From NCBI RefSeq assembly GCF_017308975.1, contig NZ_JADWPD010000044.1:1-64000 (forward strand): a stretch of DNA of 64,000 nucleotides, in the 5' to 3' direction. The position numbers were made by a program, and so were the translations under genes. Under the pieces are notes generated by a model. The model was not told the DNA's origin and ran no database searches. It saw only the letters and a program-made list of their open reading frames with translations. Below are positions 51,137 through 59,897 of the stretch, piece after piece. Position 1 is the first letter of the stretch, and each line of letters begins with the position of its first letter. The DNA is from Amycolatopsis sp. MtRt-6. Its GTDB lineage: Bacteria; Actinomycetota; Actinomycetes; Mycobacteriales; Pseudonocardiaceae.

Positions 51137-52096
51137 TCAGTTGGACGCGGTCCGCGCGGTGCGGTCGGTGTTGAACGGCTGGGTCGTCACCGCGTGCGGG
51201 GTGCACAGCTCGCCGCAGTTCATCTTCGCCAGCGCTTCGGCCGCGGTGAACGACTGGCCCGTCGAGGGGTTCACCTGCTTGCGCAGCGCGATGTACTGGT
51301 CGTACTTGTCGGCCGACAGCGCGCGGACCTCGAAGTTCATCACCGAGTGGTACGTGCCGCACAGCTCCGCGCACCGGCCGACGAAGGAGCCTTCGCGGTC
51401 GATCTTGTTCTGGAAGGAGCTGTCCTGGTTGTTCTTCTCCGGGTTCGGCATGACGTCCCGCTTGAAGTGGAACTCCGGAACCCAGAAGGAGTGGATGACG
51501 TCGGTGGAGACCAGGTCGTACTGGATGGTCTTGCCGACCGGGAGCACCAGCAGCGGGATCTCGCCGGACGAGCCGACGGTGCTGATCTGCTGGCCGTCCG
51601 CCTTCTTCGCGGACTCGTCCTCGTACTTGAACTCCCAGTTCCACTGGAAGGCCACGACCTGGACCTTGACGTCCGGGTTCGGGATCTTGTCCAGGACCTT
51701 CGACTCCGTCGTCGCGGTGAAGAAGAACAGGACGCAGACCATGATCGTCGGGACGACGACCGTGAACAGCTCGAGCGGGATGTTGTACTGGAACTGCCGG
51801 GGCAGCTCCTCCGGCTCGCCGTCGGCCGTCTTCTTCTTGCGGTGGAACGTCGCGGTCCAGAAGATCAGGGCCCACACGATGACACCGACGACCAGCGCCG
51901 CGACAACCGTCCAGGTCCACAGGTTCCGCATGTCGGTGGCCTGCTGCGTGACGCCGACCGGCCAGCCGAACCGCAGGATCTCGTCGCCGGAGCAGCCCGT
52001 CGCGGTCAGCGCGACCAGCACGGCCAGCGCGGCGACGCGCACGGTCCGCTTCCCCAGGGTGCGCTCGGGTTGTCCCACTGCGCCTCGCCCTTTCAC
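51137..52096 (-). CDS. ctaC: Cytochrome c oxidase subunit II
   Basis: GTG 52096 follows GGAGG by 7 bases. The 319-residue precursor has a lipobox (TATGC), two membrane helices (about 62-82 and 110-130), and a cupredoxin domain with the CuA site: His in VIHSFWVPEF and CAELCGTYHSVM. It receives electrons from QcrC. A C-terminal extension contains CGELCTPH. ctaD is not in the window. Confidence 0.95.
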   Translation of the reverse strand: MKGRGAVGQPERTLGKRTVRVAALAVLVALTATGCSGDEILRFGWPVGVTQQATDMRNLWTWTVVAALVVGVIVWALIFWTATFHRKKKTADGEPEELPRQFQYNIPLELFTVVVPTIMVCVLFFFTATTESKVLDKIPNPDVKVQVVAFQWNWEFKYEDESAKKADGQQISTVGSSGEIPLLVLPVGKTIQYDLVSTDVIHSFWVPEFHFKRDVMPNPEKNNQDSSFQNKIDREGSFVGRCAELCGTYHSVMNFEVRALSADKYDQYIALRKQVNPSTGQSFTAAEALAKMNCGELCTPHAVTTQPFNTDRTARTASN

Positions 52097-52261
52097 CCAG
52101 AGCCTCCTACGACCGATCTTTGTGACAGCCGGACTCTAGCCGAGTTGGCCGGTCCTGCTGACCAAGGGGTAACCATCGACGTGCGTGTTACTCGCCACCA
52201 GCGTCCCGGCATACTGGGGCCTTCCCCAGCCCGCGAAGACCCTGAAGGTGTGTGAGTCCCC

Positions 52262-54196
52262 GTGTGCGGCCTGCTTGGACTGATCTGCGCGACCGAGACC
52301 GGCGCGGCGAACGCGCGTGACGCCGTCGGCGCGGCCATGCGCTGCCAGCGCCACCGCGGCCCCGACGAGCAGGACACCTGGGCCGACGCCGAAGTCGTCT
52401 ACGGCTTCAACCGGCTCGCCTTCATCGACGTCGAGCACGCGCACCAGCCGCTGGTCTGGGGCCCGCCCGAGGCGCCGGGCCGGTACACGATGAACTTCAA
52501 CGGCGAGATCTACAACTACCTGGAGCTGCGGGCCGAGCTCGCCGAGCAGCACGGCGCGAAGTTCGAGACCGAGGGCGACGGCGAGGCCATCGTCGCCGGG
52601 TTCCACTACCTCGGCGCGGAGTGGGTGAAGCGCCTGCGCGGCATGTTCGCCTTCATGATCTGGGACTCCCAGGAGAAGCGGGTCTTCGGCGCGCGCGACC
52701 CGTTCGGGATCAAGCCGCTGTTCTATTCGGCCGGGCCCGAGGGCGTGGCCTTCTCCAGCGAGAAGAAGAGCCTGCTGGAGCTGTCGGACGTCCTCGGCGT
52801 CGCCCAGGAGCTGGACCGGAAGGCCCTGCAGCACTACCTGGTCCTGCAGTACGTGCCCGAGCCCGAGTCGCTGCACACGGCGATCCGGCGCGTGGAGTCC
52901 GGGACGTCGTTCGAGGTGGTGCCCGGCGGTGAGGTGAAGTTCACGCGCTACTTCCACCCGCAGTTCACCGCGAAGCCGGTCAGCTCCCCCGCCGAGGCCG
53001 AGGAGCTGTACCAGCGCATCGCCGACGTGATGCGCGACTCGGTCGGCAAGCACATGATCTCCGACCCGGACGTCACGGTCGGCGCGTTCCTCTCCGGCGG
53101 CATCGACTCCACGGCCACCGCCACGCTGGCCAAGGAGCACAACCCGAACCTGATCGCGTTCACCACCGGGTTCGAGCGCGAGGGCTACTCCGAGGTCGAC
53201 GTCGCCGCCGAGTCGGCCGCCGCGATCGGCGTCAAGCACGTGGTCCGGACGGTGTCGGCGGACGAGATGATGGAGGTGCTGCCGCTCATCGTCTGGTACC
53301 TCGACGACCCGGTGGCCGACCCGGCGCTGGTCCCGCTGTGGTTCATCGCGCGCGAGGCCCGCAAGCACGTCAAGGCCGTGCTGTCCGGTGAAGGCGCGGA
53401 CGAGCTGTTCGGCGGTTACACGATCTACAACGAGCCGATCTCGCTGGCGCCGTTCGAGAAGATCCCGGGCGGCATGCGCAAGATCATCGGCAAGGTGTCG
53501 ACGAAGATCCCCGAGGGCACCCGCGGCAAGGACCTGCTCCGCCGCGGCGCGCTGCCGCTGGAGGACCGCTACTACGGCAACGCCCGCAACTTCCGCGACG
53601 ACCAGCTGCGCAACGTCCTGCGCACGTACCAGGAGGGCGTCGGCTTCAAGGACGTCACGGCACCCTGGTACGACGTCTCGCGCGGCTGGGACCCGGTGGC
53701 CCGCATGCAGCACGTGGACCTGTACACGTGGCTGCGCGGCGACATCCTGGTCAAGGCCGACAAGGTGACGATGGCGAACTCGCTGGAACTGCGGGTGCCG
53801 TTCCTCGACGCCGAGGTGTTCAAGGTCGCGGCGTCGATCCCGCTGGACCAGAAGCTCGCCCACGGCACGACGAAGTACGCGCTGCGCCAGGCGCTGGCCA
53901 AGATCATCCCGGCGCACGTGCTCAACCGCCGCAAGCTGGGCTTCCCGGTCCCGATCCGGCTGTGGCTGCGCAACGAGATGTACGATTGGGCGAAGGGGAT
54001 CATCTCGGATTCGAAGACCGAGGAGCTGCTGGACAAGAAGGCGATCCTGGCGCTGCTGGAGGAGCACAAGGCGGGCCAGCTGGACCGCAGCCGCCAGCTG
54101 TGGGCGCTGATCGTGTTCATGCTGTGGCACGGCATCTTCGTGGAGCACCGGATCAAGCCGGAGATCCCGGAGCCGGTGTACCCGGTCAAGCTCTGA
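52262..54196 (+). CDS. asnB: Glutamine-dependent amidotransferase (AsnB/LtsA-type)
   Basis: The 644-residue enzyme starts at GTG 52262 so that Cys2 (MCGLLG) is the glutaminase nucleophile. The N-terminal Ntn domain has RHRGPDEQ-type sequence (CQRHRGPDEQDTW), NFNGEIYNY and the synthetase domain has the PPi loop LSGGIDST. In Corynebacterium and mycobacteria the syntenic homologue (LtsA, Rv2201) amidates diaminopimelate in peptidoglycan; true asparagine synthesis is the alternative. Confidence 0.92.
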   Translation: MCGLLGLICATETGAANARDAVGAAMRCQRHRGPDEQDTWADAEVVYGFNRLAFIDVEHAHQPLVWGPPEAPGRYTMNFNGEIYNYLELRAELAEQHGAKFETEGDGEAIVAGFHYLGAEWVKRLRGMFAFMIWDSQEKRVFGARDPFGIKPLFYSAGPEGVAFSSEKKSLLELSDVLGVAQELDRKALQHYLVLQYVPEPESLHTAIRRVESGTSFEVVPGGEVKFTRYFHPQFTAKPVSSPAEAEELYQRIADVMRDSVGKHMISDPDVTVGAFLSGGIDSTATATLAKEHNPNLIAFTTGFEREGYSEVDVAAESAAAIGVKHVVRTVSADEMMEVLPLIVWYLDDPVADPALVPLWFIAREARKHVKAVLSGEGADELFGGYTIYNEPISLAPFEKIPGGMRKIIGKVSTKIPEGTRGKDLLRRGALPLEDRYYGNARNFRDDQLRNVLRTYQEGVGFKDVTAPWYDVSRGWDPVARMQHVDLYTWLRGDILVKADKVTMANSLELRVPFLDAEVFKVAASIPLDQKLAHGTTKYALRQALAKIIPAHVLNRRKLGFPVPIRLWLRNEMYDWAKGIISDSKTEELLDKKAILALLEEHKAGQLDRSRQLWALIVFMLWHGIFVEHRIKPEIPEPVYPVKL

Positions 54197-54209
54197 GGTT
54201 CGCGTGACG

Positions 54210-54240
54210 AAGGCCCCGCACCGGCTCGGTGCGGGGCCTT
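54210..54240. terminator. Bidirectional terminator
   Basis: A perfect 14-bp stem (AAGGCCCCGCACCG) with 3-base loop lies between the convergent asnB and PfkB kinase genes. Confidence 0.88.
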
Positions 54241-54254
54241 TCCCGTGCCGAGGC

Positions 54255-55247
54255 TCAGGCGGCGGGCAGGACCGCCCCGATCTCCTCCGCGGCGTCCGGA
54301 CCGAACGCCTCACCGATGCGGGCCAGGGCCTCGGCGCGGTCGAACGTCCACTCCTGGGTGCCGACCGTCTCCAGGACCAGCACCGCGATCAGCGACCCCA
54401 GCTGGGCCGCGCGCTCCACGCCGAGGCCGCCGTCGAGGCCCGCCAGGAAGCCGGCGCGGAAGCCGTCGCCGACGCCCGTCGGGTCGGCCTTCGTGCGCTC
54501 GGGGACCGCGCCGATCTGCAGGGCGACGCCGTCCTTGCCCACGATCTCGACGCCCTTCTCGCCCAGCGTCGTGATCCGCAGGCCGACCTGGTCGAGGACG
54601 TCGGCCTCGGTCCAGCCGGTCTTCTGGAGCAGCAGCTCCCACTCGTAGTCGTTGCTGAACAGGTACTTCGCGCCGGCGACGAACGCGCGCGCCTGCTCGC
54701 CGGTCATCCGGGCCAGCTGCTGCGACGGGTCGACGGCGAAGGCGTACCCGCGCTGGCGGCACTCCTCGGCGTGGCGGATCATGCCCTCGGGGTCGTCCGG
54801 GCTGATCAGCACCAGGCTCAGCGCGCCGGCGCGCTCGGCGATCGGCGACAGCTCGATGTTGCGGGACTCGGCCATCGCGCCGGCGTAGAAGGTCGCGATC
54901 TGGCAGAGGTCCTCGTCGGTGGTGCAGACGAACCGCGCGGTGTGCGCGACCTCGGACACGTGCACGCCCGAGGTGTCGACGCCGTGCCGCTCCAGCCAGG
55001 AGCGGTAGTCGGCGAAGTCGGCGCCGACGGCACCCACGAGGACCGGCTGGACGCCGAGCACCCCGAGGCCGAAGGCGATGTTCGCGCCGATGCCGCCGCG
55101 CCGGACCACCAGGTCGTCGGCGAGGAAGCTCAGTGAGACGCGGTGCAGCTGCTCGGCGACCAGCTGCTCGGCGAACCTGCCCGGGAAGTGCATGAGGTGG
55201 TCGGTCGCGATACTGCCGGACACCGCGATCCTGGCCTTTTCTGCCAC
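54255..55247 (-). CDS. adoK: PfkB-family carbohydrate/adenosine kinase
   Basis: The 330-residue kinase starts at GTG 55247 after AAAGGAG. PfkB signatures are the N-terminal RRGGIGANIAFGLGVLG and the C-terminal DPTGVGDGFRAGFLAG with the catalytic Asp. M. tuberculosis Rv2202c, next to asnB, is an adenosine kinase; this supports but does not prove adenosine as substrate. Confidence 0.85.
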   Translation of the reverse strand: MAEKARIAVSGSIATDHLMHFPGRFAEQLVAEQLHRVSLSFLADDLVVRRGGIGANIAFGLGVLGVQPVLVGAVGADFADYRSWLERHGVDTSGVHVSEVAHTARFVCTTDEDLCQIATFYAGAMAESRNIELSPIAERAGALSLVLISPDDPEGMIRHAEECRQRGYAFAVDPSQQLARMTGEQARAFVAGAKYLFSNDYEWELLLQKTGWTEADVLDQVGLRITTLGEKGVEIVGKDGVALQIGAVPERTKADPTGVGDGFRAGFLAGLDGGLGVERAAQLGSLIAVLVLETVGTQEWTFDRAEALARIGEAFGPDAAEEIGAVLPAA

Positions 55248-55396
55248 CGGCTGCTCCTTTGTGCTCTTTCCTCACGGCAAAAGGCGCGAAGTTACCCCCG
55301 GGTCATGACCCATCCGGGTAGTTCGCGCGCGCCCAGCCGACACTACCGGCTGGTACTCCTGTTCCAGTCGAGCGCAGATCAATAGCGTTACGAATC

Positions 55397-55567
55397 GTGA
55401 ACGCCGTCACCGAACCCGAGACCCTGTCCGAGCTGATCGCCGATTGCGCTTTCATCCCGGCGACGCTCCAGGCCGAAAGCCTCCCGACCTCGCTCGTCAC
55501 GGCCGAACCGTGGCAGGTCGACGAGGCGTGCCACGCCCAGGTGGCCGAGCTCGACGCCTACGTCTGA
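55397..55567 (+). CDS. 56-residue acidic protein
   Basis: GTG 55397 to TGA 55567 reads MNAVTEPETLSELIADCAF at the start and ends AQVAELDAYV. Composition is acidic with two Cys and one Trp, and third-codon positions are strongly G/C as in true genes here. TAGCGT (55383-55388) lies 8 bases upstream, so it is probably leaderless, and a strong hairpin follows. It lies between adoK and erpA. No family recognised. Confidence 0.65.
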   Translation: MNAVTEPETLSELIADCAFIPATLQAESLPTSLVTAEPWQVDEACHAQVAELDAYV

Positions 55568-55590
55568 CCCCCGGATTCCCGCAGCAACGG

Positions 55591-55628
55591 AGAAGGCCCC
55601 GCCTCCCACCCGGGAGACGGGGCCTTCT
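55591..55628. terminator. Bidirectional terminator
   Basis: An 11-bp outer stem (AGAAGGCCCCG) and inner CTCCC/GGGAG stem lie between the 56-residue gene and the convergent erpA. Confidence 0.88.
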
Positions 55629-55644
55629 GCTGTGGTGTCGTGGC

Positions 55645-56022
55645 TCAGTGGAACGAGTCGCCGCAGGCGCAGGAGCCGGTGGCGTTCGGGTTGTCGATCG
55701 TGAAGCCCTGCTTCTCGATCGTGTCCACGAAGTCGATGACGGCTTCCGACACGTACGGCGCGCTCATCCGGTCGACGGCGACCTTGAGGCCGTCGAAGTC
55801 GCGGAACAGGTCTCCGTCGAGCGTGCGCTCGTCGAAGAACAGCTGGTAACGCAGGCCCGCACAGCCACCGGGCTGGACGGCGATGCGCAGGTGCATGTCG
55901 TCGCGGCCCTCCTGCTCGAGCAGGGCCTTCGCCTTGGAAGCCGCGGCGTCGGTCAACGTGACGCCGTGGGTCTCCTCGGCGGTCTCGGCCTGCGTCGCGC
56001 CGGCGTGCTCAGCGGTCGTCAT
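55645..56022 (-). CDS. erpA: HesB/IscA-type iron-sulfur carrier (ErpA-like)
   Basis: The 125-residue A-type carrier has the three conserved cysteines in GGCAGLRYQ and GSCACGDSFH (C-x-C at the end). It ferries Fe-S clusters to target proteins; the bc1 Rieske protein, NadA and BioB of this window would be plausible clients. ATG 56022. Corresponds in position to M. tuberculosis Rv2204c. Confidence 0.93.
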   Translation of the reverse strand: MTTAEHAGATQAETAEETHGVTLTDAAASKAKALLEQEGRDDMHLRIAVQPGGCAGLRYQLFFDERTLDGDLFRDFDGLKVAVDRMSAPYVSEAVIDFVDTIEKQGFTIDNPNATGSCACGDSFH

Positions 56023-56170
56023 GGCACTCCCTCATCAAAGTCGAACTCGCTGCGGATACTCCTCGTGCTGACGTGTTCAACACCCGGGGCGTCCGATCTG
56101 TTCCCCCACCATGGTCGCACATGGATCGCCCTGGTTACCGGCGGCGTGACGCCTGCAATACCCTGGTGAG

Positions 56171-56818
56171 GTGAGGTTCCTGCGCCGAAGCACCACAGAC
56201 ACCGCCGCCGAAGAGCCGGAAACGGCCGAAGCCGTCGACGTCGCCGGCAAGGCGTACACGCCCGGTAAGGGCAAGGCTACGCCGAAGCGCCGCGACGCCG
56301 AGGCGAAGAAGCGCGGCCCGGTGGCACCGCCGCCCACGACGATGCGTGAGGCGATGAAGCGCAACAAGGAACTGCGCAAGGCGAACCCCCAGTCCAAGGA
56401 AGACCGCCGGGCGGCCGCGAAGGCTCGCCGCGACGCGATGATGCGCGGCGACGACAGCGCCCTGCTGCCGCGCGACAAGGGGCCGGTCAAGCGGTACGTC
56501 CGCGACCTGGTCGACAGCCGGCGCAACCTGCTCGGCCTGTTCATGCCGCTGGCGATCGTGGTGTTCCTGGCGCTGCTGGTGCCGTTGCCCCAGGTGCAGT
56601 CGTACATCACGCTGCTGTGCACGGCGATGCTGCTGGTGATGGCGATCGAGGGCTTCGTGAACGGCCGGAAGATCGCGAAGCTGGTCCGGGAGAAGTTCCC
56701 GAAGGAAGCGGTGAACGGCCGGTCGATCGGCTGGTACGCGTTCGTCCGGGCATCCCAGATCCGGCGGCTGCGGATGCCGAAGCCGCGGCTGAAGCCGGGC
56801 GACCCGATCCCGAACTGA
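56171..56818 (+). CDS. DUF3043 membrane protein
   Basis: The 215-residue protein starts at GTG 56171. Residues 1-110 are hydrophilic and very basic (GKGKATPKRRDAEAKKRGP, then MKRNKELRKANPQSKEDRR), followed by two close hydrophobic helices (about 120-140 and 145-165) and a basic tail. This matches the actinobacterial DUF3043 family, syntenic with Rv2206. Function unknown. Confidence 0.88.
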   Translation: MRFLRRSTTDTAAEEPETAEAVDVAGKAYTPGKGKATPKRRDAEAKKRGPVAPPPTTMREAMKRNKELRKANPQSKEDRRAAAKARRDAMMRGDDSALLPRDKGPVKRYVRDLVDSRRNLLGLFMPLAIVVFLALLVPLPQVQSYITLLCTAMLLVMAIEGFVNGRKIAKLVREKFPKEAVNGRSIGWYAFVRASQIRRLRMPKPRLKPGDPIPN

Positions 56819-56826
56819 GCCGATTT

Positions 56827-56865
56827 CGAGAAGCCGGGTGGAGCGAGCCTCCACCCGGCTTCTCG
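56827..56865 (+). terminator. Strong hairpin terminator
   Basis: A perfect 17-bp stem (CGAGAAGCCGGGTGGAG) with 5-base loop follows the DUF3043 stop by 8 bases. Confidence 0.9.
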
Positions 56866-56966
56866 CTGTCCGCGACCGCGGGTCCGACCTCCGGGCCACC
56901 CCCGCCGTGGCTGGAGTCACTCCAGGTCGTTAGCAAAGCAAACGATTACCGCCTAAGCTCACAGCC

Positions 56967-57956
56967 ATGGAGTTTCGTCGTCTCGGCCGCAGTGGCCTCA
57001 ACGTCAGTGAGATCTCGTACGGGAACTGGCTCACCCATGGTTCCCAGGTCGAGGAGGACCAGGCCCGCGCCTGCATCGAGGCCGCCCTCGAGGCCGGCAT
57101 CACCACCTTCGACACCGCCGACGCCTACGCCAACACCGCCGCCGAGGCCGTGCTCGGGCGGGGGCTGAAGGGGCAGCGGCGGGAAAGCCTCGAGATCTTC
57201 ACCAAGGTCTTCTGGCCCACCGGCCCCAAGGGCCCCAACGACAAGGGCCTGTCCCGCAAGCACATCATGGAGTCGGCGCACGCGAGCCTCAAGCGGCTGG
57301 GCACCGACTACGTCGACCTCTACCAGGCGCACCGGTTCGACCGGCACACCCCGCTCGAAGAGACCATGGTCGCCTTCGCCGACCTCGTGCGCCAGGGCAA
57401 GGTCCTCTACGTCGGCGTCTCGGAATGGACCGCCGAGCAGATCTCCCGCGGCGCCGCCCTCGCGCGTGAGCTGCACATCCCGCTCGTGTCGAACCAGCCG
57501 CAGTACAACATGCTCTGGCGCGTCATCGAAGAGCAGGTCATCCCCACCTCCGAGCGCGAAGGCCTGAGCCAGATCGTCTGGTCGCCGATCGCCCAGGGCG
57601 TGCTCACCGGCAAGTACAAGCCCGGCCAGGCCTACCCCGAAGGCTCGCGCGCCACCGACGAAAAGGGCGGCGCCGACATGGTCGCCCGCTTCCTCGACGA
57701 GGACGTCCTCAAGCGCGTCGCGCAGCTCGAACCCCTCGCCAAGGAGGCCGGGCTGAGCCTCGCCCAGCTGGCCGTCGCATGGGTGCTGCAGAACCCGAAC
57801 GTCGCCTCGGCGATCATCGGGGCCTCGCGGCCGGAGCAGGTGCACGAGAACGTCAAGGCCGCCGGGCAGAAGCTCGACGCCGACCTCCTGCAGGCCATCG
57901 ACGACGTCCTCGGTGACGTCGTCGAGCGCGACGCGAGCCTGACCAAGAGCCCCTGA
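56967..57956 (+). CDS. Aldo/keto reductase (potassium-channel beta-subunit-like)
   Basis: The 329-residue NADPH-dependent reductase has the AKR tetrad: Asp and Tyr in FDTADAYANTAAE (about 48-60), Lys in FTKVFWPTG, His in LYQAHRFD. The C-terminal SAIIGASRPEQVHENV is the cofactor-binding end. TAAGCT ends 7 bases before ATG 56967, suggesting a leaderless transcript. Substrate unknown. Confidence 0.9.
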   Translation: MEFRRLGRSGLNVSEISYGNWLTHGSQVEEDQARACIEAALEAGITTFDTADAYANTAAEAVLGRGLKGQRRESLEIFTKVFWPTGPKGPNDKGLSRKHIMESAHASLKRLGTDYVDLYQAHRFDRHTPLEETMVAFADLVRQGKVLYVGVSEWTAEQISRGAALARELHIPLVSNQPQYNMLWRVIEEQVIPTSEREGLSQIVWSPIAQGVLTGKYKPGQAYPEGSRATDEKGGADMVARFLDEDVLKRVAQLEPLAKEAGLSLAQLAVAWVLQNPNVASAIIGASRPEQVHENVKAAGQKLDADLLQAIDDVLGDVVERDASLTKSP

Positions 57957-57965
57957 CCCGGAGGC

Positions 57966-58178
57966 TCAGTCCTGGTTGATCCGGCCCTGGAACGGCACCC
58001 CGAGGTCGAACGCGTCCTCGGGGGCCATCCGGGGCTCCAGGCCGAACCCGCGCAGCAGCCGGCTGGCACCCGCCAGCCGGTCGCCGCCGCGGCCGGGCAC
58101 GCGCGCGGGCGCGAGCCCGTGCGCGACCAGCAGGCTCTCGACGTCGTCGATCAGCCGGTACGGGTCGTACTCACCCAC
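57966..58178 (-). CDS. Small conserved protein downstream of purC
   Basis: The 70-residue protein starts at GTG 58178, overlapping the purC stop by 8 bases, so it is translationally coupled. It begins GEYDPYRLIDDVESLLVAHG and ends DLGVPFQGRINQD, with an Arg-rich middle. No signal peptide or membrane segment. No family recognised. Confidence 0.7.
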   Translation of the reverse strand: MGEYDPYRLIDDVESLLVAHGLAPARVPGRGGDRLAGASRLLRGFGLEPRMAPEDAFDLGVPFQGRINQD

Positions 58179-59013
58179 GGACCCAGGTCTTCCCCGTGAT
58201 CCGCTCGTAGACCTCGGTGTAGCGCTGCCGCGTCTGCTCGACGACGTCCGCGGGGATCTCCGGCCCGGGCGGGGTCTGGTCCCAGCCCGTCGACCGCGAC
58301 CAGTCGCGCACGAACTGCTTGTCGAACGCGCGCTGCGGGCGGCCCGGCTCCCACTCGTCGGCCGGCCAGAACCGCGACGAGTCCGACGTCAGGACCTCGT
58401 CGCCGAGGGTCAGCGTGCCGTCGGCGTCGAAGCCGAACTCCAGCTTCGTGTCCGCGATGATCACGCCCTGCTTCGCCGCGTGCTCCGCGCCCTTCGTGTA
58501 GATCTCCAGCGTCAGCTCGCGAAGCCGCTTCGCGGTGTCCTCGCCGATCTCGTTCAGGACCTCGTCGAAGGTCATGAACTCGTCGTGGCCGGTGTCGGAG
58601 ATCTTCGTCGTCGGCGTGAAGATCGGCTCCGGCAGCTTGTCGCCCTCGACCAGGCCCGGCGGCAGCGCGACACCCGAAATCTTGCCGTCGCGCTGGTACT
58701 CGCGCAGGCCCAGGCCGGCGAGGTAGCCGCGCGCGATGCACTCGACCTGGACCATCTTCAGCGGCTTGCAGCGCATCGCGCGCCCGGCGAACTCCGCCGG
58801 CACGTCGGTGGTCGACACGACGTGGTTCGGGACGACCTCGGTCATCCGGTCGAACCACCAGGCCGACAGCTGGTTGAGCAGCTTGCCCTTGTCCGGGATC
58901 GGCGTCGGCAGCGAGACGTCGTAGACCGAGACGCGGTCGGACGCGACCAGCAGGATGTCCCCGCCGTCGAGTTCGTACAGGTCACGGACCTTGCCCGCGT
59001 GGATGTGCTTCAT
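58171..59013 (-). CDS. purC: Phosphoribosylaminoimidazole-succinocarboxamide synthase
   Basis: The 280-residue SAICAR synthase ligates aspartate to CAIR using ATP in purine synthesis. HAGKVRDLYE, LVASDRVSVYD, and IIADTKLEFGFD are family motifs, at normal length. The start overlaps the upstream GntR stop (ATGA), an unusual coupling of a regulator with purC. Confidence 0.95.
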   Translation of the reverse strand: MKHIHAGKVRDLYELDGGDILLVASDRVSVYDVSLPTPIPDKGKLLNQLSAWWFDRMTEVVPNHVVSTTDVPAEFAGRAMRCKPLKMVQVECIARGYLAGLGLREYQRDGKISGVALPPGLVEGDKLPEPIFTPTTKISDTGHDEFMTFDEVLNEIGEDTAKRLRELTLEIYTKGAEHAAKQGVIIADTKLEFGFDADGTLTLGDEVLTSDSSRFWPADEWEPGRPQRAFDKQFVRDWSRSTGWDQTPPGPEIPADVVEQTRQRYTEVYERITGKTWVRG

Positions 59014-59759
59014 TCGCCGTCCTCAGTCGTGTACTCGTAGAAAACCCAGTGGTCGGGCAAGGCGGCGGACTCACCGTACTCGACGACCGTCCCGTCGGCC
59101 GCCAGGAAGGTGCTCCGGCCGAGCAGCACCGGCGACCCCTCCGGCAGGCCCAGCTCGGCCGCCTCCTCCTCGCCCGCGCGGCCCGCCGCGTGGCGTTCCT
59201 GCGTCGTCGCGATCTTCGTGCCCAGCCGGGCGGCCGCGTGGGCCGCGGTGCCCTCGACGATCCGCTCCGCCACCAGCAGCGCCGGCGCCTTGGCCGACAG
59301 CGCGCCGTCGAACCACGACGTCGACGTCGACAGCGGCCGCGAGTCGGGACCGTACGTGGTCCGCCGGCGGCGGATCACCGGGGCGCCCGCCTCCAGGCCG
59401 AGTGCGGCCGCGGCGCGTTCGGTCGCCGGTTCGAGGGTGGCCGAGCGGATCACCGCGTAGTGGCCCGGCGGGTAGATCCGGCCGGTCCGCGCCGAGGCGG
59501 CGGAGCGGTCGCGGGCCGTGCGGTGCAGGCCGCCGCGGTCGACGACGGTGCCGACGCCGCGCACGGGCCGCACGAGGCCCTGCGAGCGCAGCGTGGCCAG
59601 CACCTTGGTGGCCGTCGCCATGGCGACGGTCCAGGTGCGCGCTATCTCGCGGGCGGACGGCACTGCGTCGCCCTCCTGCAGCCGGCCGGACAGGATGTCG
59701 TCACGGATCCGGCCCGCGATCTGCAGGTACGGCGGCTCAGGGCGGTCGAGGGTGGGCAA
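59010..59759 (-). CDS. GntR-family regulator with UTRA domain
   Basis: TTG 59759 has GAGGAG 7 bases upstream. The 249-residue regulator has the GntR winged helix (about 10-75: QIAGRIRDDILSGRLQEGD, PSAREIARTWTVAMATATKV, LVRPVRGVGTVV) and a C-terminal UTRA ligand domain (about 95-245). Three CTAG-centred sites lie in the gap to the divergent gene at 59898. Its stop overlaps purC. Confidence 0.9.
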   Translation of the reverse strand: MPTLDRPEPPYLQIAGRIRDDILSGRLQEGDAVPSAREIARTWTVAMATATKVLATLRSQGLVRPVRGVGTVVDRGGLHRTARDRSAASARTGRIYPPGHYAVIRSATLEPATERAAAALGLEAGAPVIRRRRTTYGPDSRPLSTSTSWFDGALSAKAPALLVAERIVEGTAAHAAARLGTKIATTQERHAAGRAGEEEAAELGLPEGSPVLLGRSTFLAADGTVVEYGESAALPDHWVFYEYTTEDGE

Positions 59760-59789
59760 GGCGGCTCCTCACAGGGACAACACGCACAA

Positions 59790-59801
59790 GTGTTCTAGCA
59801 C
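59790..59801. promoter_or_regulatory. GntR-type operator, site 1
   Basis: GTGTTCTAGCAC, an imperfect palindrome 31 bases before the GntR start, resembles site 2. Confidence 0.45.
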
Positions 59802-59842
59802 GCCGGGGGGTGTCCCACAAAGGCCTGTTCAGAACCACCCAG

Positions 59843-59856
59843 GTGTACTAGTACAC
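59843..59856. promoter_or_regulatory. GntR-type operator, site 2
   Basis: GTGTACTAGTACAC is a perfect 14-bp palindrome in the middle of the divergent gap. Confidence 0.65.
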
Positions 59857-59871
59857 GCACTGGACTGCGCT

Positions 59872-59883
59872 CTAGTACGCTAG
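59872..59883. promoter_or_regulatory. GntR-type operator, site 3
   Basis: CTAGTACGCTAG has CTAG at both ends and lies 15 bases before the start of the gene at 59898, where it would cover its promoter. Confidence 0.45.
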
Positions 59884-59897
59884 TTACCCTCGAAAGT

